A stretch of 29,342 nucleotides of DNA from Fen-455 sp050012675 (GTDB lineage: Bacteria > Actinomycetota > Acidimicrobiia > Acidimicrobiales > Bog-793), in the NCBI GenBank assembly GCA_050012675.1, contig JBEKGS010000048.1, positions 1 through 29,342 of the forward strand, given 5' to 3'. Within the stretch, counting starts at the first letter, position 1. Each line of letters begins with the position of its first letter. The translations under genes were made by a program, and so were the position numbers. Below are positions 22,353 to 28,532 of the stretch, piece after piece. The notes beneath the pieces were generated by a model. The model searched no databases, was not told the DNA's origin, and saw nothing but the letters and a program-made list of their open reading frames with translations.

Positions 22353-23351
22353 TCAGGAGGTGGATGGTCCCTGGTCTTGGTCGAGCGGTCCGTTCGCTTC
22401 AGCCTCTGCGTCCGCGGCCGCGTCGATCGCCGCCACTTCGGCAGGGGTGGCACCGAGGCGCCGCTCGACATCCGCGAGCCGGTCCCTTATCTCGCTCAGC
22501 TGCTGGCCCAGATCGGCGTGGCCCTTCTTGAAGGTCTCCTTGTTGGCGTCCGTGTGCTCCTTTATGAACACCGACGCGACGGTGGCGGTGAGCACGCCGA
22601 TCAAGCCGATCCCGACCAGCATGAGGACTGCCGCCACCACCCGCCCGCCTTCGGTCACCGGGTAGCGGTCGCCATAGCCGACCGTGGTTACGGTCACGAT
22701 CGCCCACCAGAGAGCGTCCGGATAGCTGTGGATGTTGCCGGTCTTGGCCTTCTCCTCGAACAGCAAGACCAACCAGGCCCCGATCACAAGGGTTGCGAGC
22801 GCAGCTACGAGCACCCTGAACAGACTGTGATGCTTGAGTATGGCCTCCAGTCGCAGCTCGCCCTCGTGGAGCAGAAGGCTCATCTTCTCGATCCCGATCA
22901 GGCGCCAGCCCTGGAAGGCGGGCACGACCACGGTCGCCGGCTCCACCCAACGCCGCTTGAGATAGCCGCGGCTGTCGGGCGAGATCACAAGACGTACCAC
23001 GTACTCCACAAGCATGATCACCCAGATCACAAAGAGAGCGCCGACGAGTGACACCGAAGCCGTGCCGTTCACGTCGGTCGTGAGGACGATGATGGCGATG
23101 ACGAGCCAGGCGATCCCCAGGAGGGCCATCGGGTACTTGGTGATCTGCTCGACCCGATCGACAAGGTCGTGGCGGCCGCCCACGGGCTTGGCCCCGGCGA
23201 TCACGAGGCGCCGTTGTTCCTCCTTGCGGGCCTTTTCCTCCAGGCGTTCCTGCTCCAGTCGCTCCAGTCGCTGGATGCGCTCGATGGAGGACGGCTTTCT
23301 CTCGGGTACTCCATCGCCCGGAGCAGTTCTCAGCTCTTTGGAGTCCTGCAT
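22353..23351 (-). CDS. Two-pore-helix/voltage-gated-like potassium channel
   Basis: This 332-residue membrane protein has the canonical K+ selectivity filter TVGYGD at residues 223-228, preceded by a pore helix (YPDALWWAIVTVT) and followed by an inner helix (VVAAVLMLVGIGLIGVLTATVASVF). Three further hydrophobic segments precede the pore. The N-terminus (about residues 20-50) is a charged helical or coiled-coil stretch rich in Arg/Glu/Lys, and a second charged coiled coil (about 262-300) follows the pore. There is no RCK/TrkA-N domain, and the fourth segment lacks the regular arginine ladder, so voltage sensing is doubtful. The ATG has no Shine-Dalgarno, but minus-strand TATCTT lies 9 nt upstream. 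It leads a two-gene unit with corA, hinting at ion or osmotic homeostasis. Confidence 0.93.
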   Translation of the reverse strand: MQDSKELRTAPGDGVPERKPSSIERIQRLERLEQERLEEKARKEEQRRLVIAGAKPVGGRHDLVDRVEQITKYPMALLGIAWLVIAIIVLTTDVNGTASVSLVGALFVIWVIMLVEYVVRLVISPDSRGYLKRRWVEPATVVVPAFQGWRLIGIEKMSLLLHEGELRLEAILKHHSLFRVLVAALATLVIGAWLVLLFEEKAKTGNIHSYPDALWWAIVTVTTVGYGDRYPVTEGGRVVAAVLMLVGIGLIGVLTATVASVFIKEHTDANKETFKKGHADLGQQLSEIRDRLADVERRLGATPAEVAAIDAAADAEAEANGPLDQDQGPSTS

Positions 23352-23424
23352 TCAACAACGAAGATACTGGGTGGGCAGCCCTGCAACCGGTTTCTCGTCT
23401 TGTCGCTGTTGCGGGGATTTGGCC

Positions 23425-24429
23425 CTATCTCCTCTGGGCCTCCGCCAGGACGGCGTCCATCGTCTCCATGATCTCGACGGTCTCGTCGAGCGGCATCAGC
23501 GGGCTTTCCAGGAGCCCTGCCCGGAGGCAGCGCGCGACCTCGTCGGCCTCGTAATGCAGGCCGTTGCCCTCGTGTGGCGGCTCGTAGCGAGTCGTAGAGC
23601 CGTCCCGACCGATCAACGTGAAAGACGACGGCGCGTAGAAGCGGCTGTCGATCTCTATCCGGGCCTCGGTGCCGACGATGGCGGCAATCGTGGGGCTCTT
23701 GGCGGAAGAGGTACAGGTGAGCACCGATTGAGCGCCGTTGGCGTACCCGAAGAGCATCGAGGTCTGACCGTCGACGCCGGTGAACGCAGGTGTGACGAGG
23801 GCGGCAATCTCGGCCGGTTTGCCGAGAACCATCGACGCGAATGACACCGGGTAGACACCGCAGTCGAGCAGTATGCTCCCGCCCAACTCGGGCGCGAAGA
23901 GACGGTGTCCGGGGTCCTTCGGGAACCATTGGCCGTGATCTGCCATGACCGTCACGATGTCACCGAGCGCGCCCGCGGCAAGCAGGCGATTGACCGCACC
24001 AATGTGGGGCAGGAACCTCGTCCACATTGCCTCCATGAGGAACAGCCCCTTGGCGCGGGCGCTGGCCACCAGCTCGCGAGCTTCACCCGCGGTCATCGTG
24101 AATGCCTTTTCCACCAGCACCGGCTTGCCGGCCTCGAGCGCCAGCAGGGCGTTGGCGAGGTGCATCGGATGAGGCGTCGCCACGTAGACGACCTCCACGT
24201 CCGGATCGGTCACGAGTTCCTCATAGGAGGCGTGACGGTTGGGAATACCGAACCTGTCGGCGAAACGGTCGGCCGACTCCCGGCTTCGTGACCCGATGGC
24301 GACGACGCGGCCGGAATCGGTCACGGCTAGATCGCTGGCGAAGGTGTCCGCGATCAGGCCCGAACCGATAAGCCCCCAGCGCAATGGTTCTTTTGCCAAC
24401 TTCCGCTCCCCTTGTCCTGTGGCCGTCAT
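23425..24429 (-). CDS. Gfo/Idh/MocA family NAD(P)-dependent oxidoreductase
   Basis: This 334-residue cytoplasmic enzyme has an N-terminal Rossmann fold (WGLIGSGLIADTFASDL, residues 18-34) with IGSRSRESADRFADRFGI after strand 2. The family catalytic-lysine motif appears as VLVEKAFTM near residues 104-112 (EKA in place of the commoner EKP). The C-terminal alpha/beta domain includes ELGGSILLDCGVYPVSFASMVLG near 187-210, where the family's second catalytic Asp/His region lies. Such enzymes oxidise sugars, inositol or dihydrodiols. The sequence resembles the dihydrodiol/xylose dehydrogenase branch, but the substrate cannot be named. ATG 24429 has AAGGGG about 8 nt upstream. It sits 73 bp upstream of the K+ channel gene on the same strand. 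Confidence 0.92.
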   Translation of the reverse strand: MTATGQGERKLAKEPLRWGLIGSGLIADTFASDLAVTDSGRVVAIGSRSRESADRFADRFGIPNRHASYEELVTDPDVEVVYVATPHPMHLANALLALEAGKPVLVEKAFTMTAGEARELVASARAKGLFLMEAMWTRFLPHIGAVNRLLAAGALGDIVTVMADHGQWFPKDPGHRLFAPELGGSILLDCGVYPVSFASMVLGKPAEIAALVTPAFTGVDGQTSMLFGYANGAQSVLTCTSSAKSPTIAAIVGTEARIEIDSRFYAPSSFTLIGRDGSTTRYEPPHEGNGLHYEADEVARCLRAGLLESPLMPLDETVEIMETMDAVLAEAQRR

Positions 24430-24753
24430 CTGAGAGCCCCTTCTCTACTCGCCGACCTGGCGCGTACTCGTGCGACACGAGGCGTTCGGCGAACACCTTT
24501 CAAGCCACGGATCCCTCTCGAGAGTCCGCCCGACGCCTGTCCACTCTTGTTAGCCGAGGCGCCGCATCTTGTCCAACGAAACGCGGTTTGGTCCGGCCGA
24601 GTCACGCCGGGCTCGCCACCGACCCCGTCCCGACGCATCCAGGTCCTGCGACCACGAAAGCGAACGGACGCGGCCCATCGACGATGACCCGAGGCCTCGC
24701 TACGCTATGCGTCGCTAGAGGCTTCTGGCGATGAACAAACGGGGGGAACTGAA
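24430..24753. other. Intergenic region with no supported gene
   Basis: About 324 bp between the divergent oxidoreductase and SnoaL-like genes. Small open frames here lack ribosome sites and recognisable motifs. The right end has TACGCTATGCG (about 24700-24710), a possible -10 for the SnoaL-like gene. Nothing else was seen. Confidence 0.5.
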
Positions 24754-25173
24754 ATGGATCACGCGCCGACCCTGCGACGGATGTACGAGTGGGTCAACTC
24801 CGGTGACATCGATGCTTTCTTTGAGCATTTGGCCGAGGACTTCCTGGAGCACGAAGTGGCCCCGGGTCAGGGACCCACGAGAGAAGGGACCAAGGCCCTC
24901 TTCAAGATGATGAGGGCAGGCTTCCCGGACGTCCGTTTCGACGCCGAAGACATCATTTCGAGCGGTGACAAGGTGGTAGCCCGAGTTCGGGTCACGGGCA
25001 CACACGCCGGTACCTTCATGGGCATTCCAGCGACCGGCAAGGGCGTCGACATACAGACCATCGATATCCTGCGCTTCGGTGACGACGGCCTGGCCCACGA
25101 ACATTGGGGCGTCATGGACGTCATGTCCATGATGCAGCAACTCGGGGTCGTGCAGGGGGGGCCTCCCGTATAG
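24754..25173 (+). CDS. SnoaL-like (NTF2-fold) ester cyclase family protein
   Basis: This 139-residue protein has the SnoaL/NTF2-like pattern: an N-terminal helix (LRRMYEWVNSGDIDAFFEHLAEDFLEHE), GPTREGTKALFKMMRAGFPDVRFDAEDIISSGDKVVARVRVTGTHAGTFMGIPATGKGV (residues about 40-98) and the C-terminal strand DDGLAHEHWGVMDVMSMMQQLG. This subgroup is named after polyketide ester cyclases, but most members are single-domain proteins of unknown substrate. The catalytic Asp/His of true cyclases is plausibly represented in the HEHWGVMD segment; activity is not proven. A G-rich Shine-Dalgarno (GGGGGG, 8 nt spacer) precedes the ATG. It converges on the DUF1707 gene. Confidence 0.9.
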   Translation: MDHAPTLRRMYEWVNSGDIDAFFEHLAEDFLEHEVAPGQGPTREGTKALFKMMRAGFPDVRFDAEDIISSGDKVVARVRVTGTHAGTFMGIPATGKGVDIQTIDILRFGDDGLAHEHWGVMDVMSMMQQLGVVQGGPPV

Positions 25174-25231
25174 TTCGTCGGGAGACCCGGACCGCAGCCG
25201 GCCGCCTGCGACAGCTGCCAGGCCGAGCGCG

Positions 25232-25269
25232 TCACGGCTCCTAGCGCGAAGGCCCGACTCCAGCCGTGA
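25232..25269. repeat. Inverted repeat downstream of the DUF1707 gene
   Basis: TCACGGCT (25232-25239) and AGCCGTGA (25262-25269) form perfect 8-bp arms 22 bases apart, between convergent genes. The same CACGGCT/AGCCGTG arms recur at the start of the DUF1707 gene (25879-25918). It may act as a bidirectional terminator, but no T-run is present. Confidence 0.45.
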
Positions 25270-25272
25270 GCA

Positions 25273-25881
25273 CTAAGAGGAGGGTTTCCGTTCGCGCCGT
25301 GACCACGAGCGGCGCGGCCCGCGAACCTCGACAGAGCCGCGACGGACCCGGCCCTTCAAGACGAAATGGGGGCGCCCCGAGGCGGGTGCGCCCCGCCGGT
25401 GGTCCTCGACGCTGCCGAACTGCGCCTCCACTCCGTCCAACGAAACACTCGCCCCTTCCGGCAGGCGCAATTCCAGGGAGCCGCCCTTGAGATCGAGCTC
25501 GAGCTCTACCACCGGATGGGGGATCGTTGCCTCCGTGAAGTCGAGCTTGACAGAGCCCATGCGCCAGTCGACCACCAGTTTTCGCGGTACGTGCCAGTCG
25601 CCCCTGCGCTCGGTTGAGCTCATGCTGCCTTTGAGCTCGATGGTGTCCTCGGTCGCCCGTGCTGTCCCGGCATAGACAGGGAGGTCTGAGGTCACGGCCT
25701 CCAGCTCGCCACGCGTGCGGGCGACAAGAGCTCGCGAGGTACGTTCGCCGAACTCGTCGATATCGAGCAGCCCTTCGGTGACGGCGTCCTTCAGCCGTCC
25801 GACAGCCTGGTCCCGTTCTCGGTCCGAGACACGAAGCGAACGAGAGTCCCCGTCAGCTCCGGCCACGGGTTCTTCCATCAC
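25273..25881 (-). CDS. DUF1707 (SHOCT-like) domain protein with LiaF-like C-terminal beta domain
   Basis: The 202-residue protein has an N-terminal DUF1707 domain (about residues 16-68: LRVSDRERDQAVGRLKDAV, then EGLLDIDEFGERTSRAL and TRGELEAVTSDLP), a linker, and a beta-rich C-terminal part (IELKGSMSSTERRGDWHVPRKLVV, VELELDLKGGSLELRLPEGASV) like the LiaF/DUF2154-type cell-wall stress response fold. DUF1707 is found in actinobacteria next to membrane or sensor domains; its function is unknown. No membrane helix is seen here, so it is probably cytoplasmic or membrane-associated through partners. The GTG (25881) and adjacent ATG (25878) starts follow AGGAGG at 25894-25899. The GTG lies inside a perfect hairpin that puts this ribosome site in its loop, so translation may be controlled. 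Confidence 0.88.
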   Translation of the reverse strand: MMEEPVAGADGDSRSLRVSDRERDQAVGRLKDAVTEGLLDIDEFGERTSRALVARTRGELEAVTSDLPVYAGTARATEDTIELKGSMSSTERRGDWHVPRKLVVDWRMGSVKLDFTEATIPHPVVELELDLKGGSLELRLPEGASVSLDGVEAQFGSVEDHRRGAPASGRPHFVLKGRVRRGSVEVRGPRRSWSRRERKPSS

Positions 25882-25918
25882 GGCTGAACGATACCTCCTG
25901 AGGCACCGTTCAGCCGTG
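25879..25918 (-). promoter_or_regulatory. Perfect 12-bp hairpin/palindrome over the DUF1707 start codon
   Basis: CACGGCTGAACG (25879-25890) and CGTTCAGCCGTG (25907-25918) are exact inverted repeats with a 16-nt spacer. In the minus-strand mRNA the 3' arm ends with the GTG start codon, and AGGAGG of the ribosome site is in the loop. It could be an mRNA switch that hides the start, or a DNA operator. Confidence 0.7.
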
Positions 25919-25967
25919 GGGCGAACAGCACCACCGGGGCTCTATACGGGAGCCTTTGAGGCGAGGG

Positions 25968-26903
25968 TCAATCCTTGGGCTTGCGGAAGTAGTGGCCTTG
26001 GTTGAGATCGTCGATGAGCCCGGGTTGCGTCGGCTGCCACCCCAGCAGCTCGCGGGTCAGCGCGCTAGAAGCGGGGCTGTCGGCGGCAAGGAAGTGGGCC
26101 ATCCATGTGAAGTGCTCAACTGCCTCCTCGGGGGAGATCGCGACGACCGGGAGGTCGAGATGCCGCCCTATCAGCTCGGCGATATCGCGGATCGGCACGC
26201 CTTGGTCGGCGACCGCGTGCAGGGTCGAGCCCGCCGGTGCCTTCTCCAAAGCCAGGCGGAACAAGTGCGTCGAATCGAGCCTATGCACGGCGGGCCAGCG
26301 GTTGGATCCGTCTCCGATGTAGCCGGAGACGCCCTTGTCGCGGGCGATGCCCACCAGGGTCGCGATGAAGCCGTGATCGCCATCGCCGTGGTTTGTCGGG
26401 GGGAGTCGCACGACCGACGATCGGACTCGGCGGGAAGCGAGCGAGAGCACCAGCTCGGAAGTGGCCCAGCGAGTCCGCGGACCGCTGGCCCAGGCGTCCC
26501 CCGCCGGGGCTGAACCATGTCCGTCGCGCTCGGTGGAGACTCGCCCCGTTGCGAGCCCTAGGGTCCCAGAGGCGATGACCATAGGTCGATCTGAGCCCAC
26601 AAGGGCCTCGCCCAAGGTCTCGACAGCGCGGCGGTCCGCGTCGGCAGCGCCCTGGAAGTCGCCCGAGAAAGCGATGTCGTGCTTGAACGCTAGGTGGATC
26701 ACGCCGTCCGACGCTCCAGCTGCATCCCGCAGGCTGTCGAGGTCGTCGAGAGTGCCGTGATGTACCTGTGCTCCGGCGGCGGCGAGTGCGGCGGCGGAAG
26801 CATCCGAACGAGCCAGCCCGACGACTTGATGCCCCGCGCCGATGAGCTCGGGGACGACAGCGGAGCCGATCCAGCCGGACGCCCCGGTAACGAAGATACG
26901 CAT
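25968..26903 (-). CDS. Atypical SDR/NAD-dependent epimerase family oxidoreductase
   Basis: This 311-residue protein starts at ATG 26903 (GGAGAGG 8 nt upstream); the frame runs further upstream without a ribosome site. The Rossmann start MRIFVTGASGWIGSAVVPELI shows the TGxxGxxG pattern (Gly7, Gly10, Gly13) of extended and atypical SDRs. Later blocks are GVIHLAFKHD, MVIASGTLGLA, VVRLPPTNHGDGDHGFIATL and HRLDSTHLFRLALEKAPAGSTLHAV. The usual YxxxK pair is replaced by a TRWATSE segment, typical of an atypical SDR branch often listed as NAD-dependent epimerase. The substrate is unknown. It is divergent from a TetR gene across a 109-bp gap with two matched operators, so it is the probable target of that repressor. 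Confidence 0.9.
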   Translation of the reverse strand: MRIFVTGASGWIGSAVVPELIGAGHQVVGLARSDASAAALAAAGAQVHHGTLDDLDSLRDAAGASDGVIHLAFKHDIAFSGDFQGAADADRRAVETLGEALVGSDRPMVIASGTLGLATGRVSTERDGHGSAPAGDAWASGPRTRWATSELVLSLASRRVRSSVVRLPPTNHGDGDHGFIATLVGIARDKGVSGYIGDGSNRWPAVHRLDSTHLFRLALEKAPAGSTLHAVADQGVPIRDIAELIGRHLDLPVVAISPEEAVEHFTWMAHFLAADSPASSALTRELLGWQPTQPGLIDDLNQGHYFRKPKD

Positions 26904-26946
26904 GAGAACGACCTCTCCTATCTGACCACCTCTACGGAGGGCGGGC

Positions 26947-26993
26947 ATGTCAGTTGCTGTCATCACTCTAGCATCGATGTCAGTAGCTGACGT
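26947..26993. promoter_or_regulatory. Twin operators in the SDR-TetR divergent promoter
   Basis: atGTCAGttgCTGtCat (26947-26963) and atGTCAGtagCTGACgt (26977-26993) are two copies of one palindrome, exactly 30 bp apart (about three helical turns). They fall between the divergent SDR and TetR genes, and the right copy covers the expected -35 of the TetR gene. This is the classic layout for TetR autorepression and control of the divergent target. Confidence 0.75.
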
Positions 26994-27000
26994 CACCTAG

Positions 27001-27006
27001 TACGAT
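27001..27006 (+). promoter_or_regulatory. Putative -10 hexamer of a leaderless tetR-type transcript
   Basis: TACGAT is followed by six bases (ccgtgc) and then the ATG at 27013. No Shine-Dalgarno precedes the ATG. The spacing matches the tadA and DUF2461 genes. Confidence 0.45.
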
Positions 27007-27012
27007 CCGTGC

Positions 27013-27606
27013 ATGGTGCGTTGGGAGCCGGACAGCCGCGGCCGGCTTGAACAGGCCGCCCTTGCCCTGTTCGCTGAGCGCGGGTTCGAGAACACGACCG
27101 TGGCCGAGATCGCCGCACGGGCAGGACTGACGGAACGGACGTTCTTCCGTCACTTCGCCGACAAGCGCGAGGTGCTGTTCTCCGGGGCGCGGCCGTTGCA
27201 GGATCTCCTCGTCAACGCCGTCGCCAGCGCGCCCGATCCGGCAGGGCCGTTCGACGCCGTCGCTGTCGCTCTCGAGGCTGCGGGAGCCCTCCTTCAAGAG
27301 CGCCGCGAATACGCCCGGCTGCGCCAGAGCGTCATTGCCGCGAATGCTGAGCTGCAAGAGCGCGAGTTGATAAAGCTTGCATCACTTTCCACCGCGCTCA
27401 CCGACGCGCTGCGCAGACGCGGCGTCAAGGACCCAGCCGCGAGCCTGAGTGCCGAGGCAGGTATCGCGGTCTTCAAGATCGCGTTCGAGCGCTGGGTTGA
27501 AGAGACCGAGTCAAAAAGCCTGACGCGACTGATCAAACAGTCCCTCAACGAGCTGAAGGTTGTGACCTCGGGGCGTGACCGCGGGCGGGAGAGCGCGAAG
27601 TCGTGA
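27013..27606 (+). CDS. TetR/AcrR-family transcriptional repressor
   Basis: This 197-residue regulator has an N-terminal TetR helix-turn-helix (residues 9-55: RGRLEQAALALFAERGFENT, then TVAEIAARAGLTERTFFRHFADKREVLF) and a helical C-terminal ligand domain that cannot be matched to a specific ligand. The RTFFRHFADKREVLF form is common in actinobacterial regulators of this size. The gene is divergent from the SDR gene with two near-identical palindromes between them, so it very likely represses both the SDR gene and itself. The start has no Shine-Dalgarno and fits a leaderless transcript. It converges on the methyltransferase gene. Confidence 0.95.
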   Translation: MVRWEPDSRGRLEQAALALFAERGFENTTVAEIAARAGLTERTFFRHFADKREVLFSGARPLQDLLVNAVASAPDPAGPFDAVAVALEAAGALLQERREYARLRQSVIAANAELQERELIKLASLSTALTDALRRRGVKDPAASLSAEAGIAVFKIAFERWVEETESKSLTRLIKQSLNELKVVTSGRDRGRESAKS

Positions 27607-27678
27607 CGGCTGCCAGTTCGTGGTGGCTGACGATCGTGATGGCCGGCGGTCCACACGGGACGGAACGTGCCCCGGAGC

Positions 27679-28356
27679 TCAGACGCGTACCAGGTAGAAG
27701 ACGCTGGAGTCATCGACTTCAAGGGACTCGAGCTCCACATCGAGGTTTGCGACAAGTGTGCGGAACTCGTCTTCGTGCACGGTTCCAGCAGTGAAGCCGT
27801 CCTTGCACACGATGACTCCGTCGCGAGTGGCGATCCGATCGATATCTCCGACGAGACCGGCAGCGGACTGACGTTCGAACCAGTCCAGGCGATCTTCCCA
27901 GAACCGGTCCGAGTAGGTGGAGAACAGCGCCATACCGCCGGGACGAAGCACGCGGACTACCTCTCGGACCAGCTCCCGCCGGTCGACGTGGAAGGCAGAG
28001 ATCCCGTTCTGGATGCAGACGACGCGGTCGAAGCAGGCCGTCGAGAACCCGAGGTGCCTGGCGTCGGCGCACAGGAGGTGGCCGCTTGTCGCCGCGCCAA
28101 GGCGCAGTCGGGCCAGTCGAAGGCTGGCAAGCGAGTTGTCGACACCAACGGTCAGACGCGATGACCCGGCGAAGGCAGGCATGGTGCGTCCGTAGCCGCA
28201 GCCGAGGTCGAGTACGACGTCGTGAGGACCCAACCGCGCGACCACGAACTCGACTTCGGCGCGAAGGTACTGCTGCACTCGGTCCGACGCGAGCTGATAG
28301 CACTGCTGCAACCGTTCGGCGGCAAGGTGCTCCTTGTAGTACAAGGTGTCTCTCAT
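27679..28356 (-). CDS. Class I SAM-dependent methyltransferase
   Basis: This 225-residue protein has a class I Rossmann-like methyltransferase core. Motif I is VVLDLGCGYGRTMPAF (residues 47-62), followed by LTVGVDNSLASLRLARLRL (acidic residue for SAM ribose), CADARHLGF, FDRVVCIQNGISAFH and REVVRVLRPGGMALFSTYS near 133-150. The N-terminus RDTLYYKEHLAAERLQQCYQLASDRVQQYLRAE is helical and may help bind substrate. The acceptor cannot be named; the overall look is of a small-molecule methyltransferase. No clear Shine-Dalgarno precedes the ATG. GATCAT lies six bases upstream, which could again be a leaderless -10. It stands alone, convergent with the TetR gene. Confidence 0.9.
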   Translation of the reverse strand: MRDTLYYKEHLAAERLQQCYQLASDRVQQYLRAEVEFVVARLGPHDVVLDLGCGYGRTMPAFAGSSRLTVGVDNSLASLRLARLRLGAATSGHLLCADARHLGFSTACFDRVVCIQNGISAFHVDRRELVREVVRVLRPGGMALFSTYSDRFWEDRLDWFERQSAAGLVGDIDRIATRDGVIVCKDGFTAGTVHEDEFRTLVANLDVELESLEVDDSSVFYLVRV

Positions 28357-28532
28357 CTACCAATGATCACACCAAACCACATGGCGTGGCAGGAGTAGTC
28401 GCCGTGCCGACCTCTGTGCGTTTGTCGCGCGCCAATATCGGCGAGCACACGCCATGCGTTTAGGGAGGCGTATCGCGCGGGTCCATCCTCTCGATGGCGA
28501 ATGGCGGGCCCGATTTGACCGCCACGCGCAGC

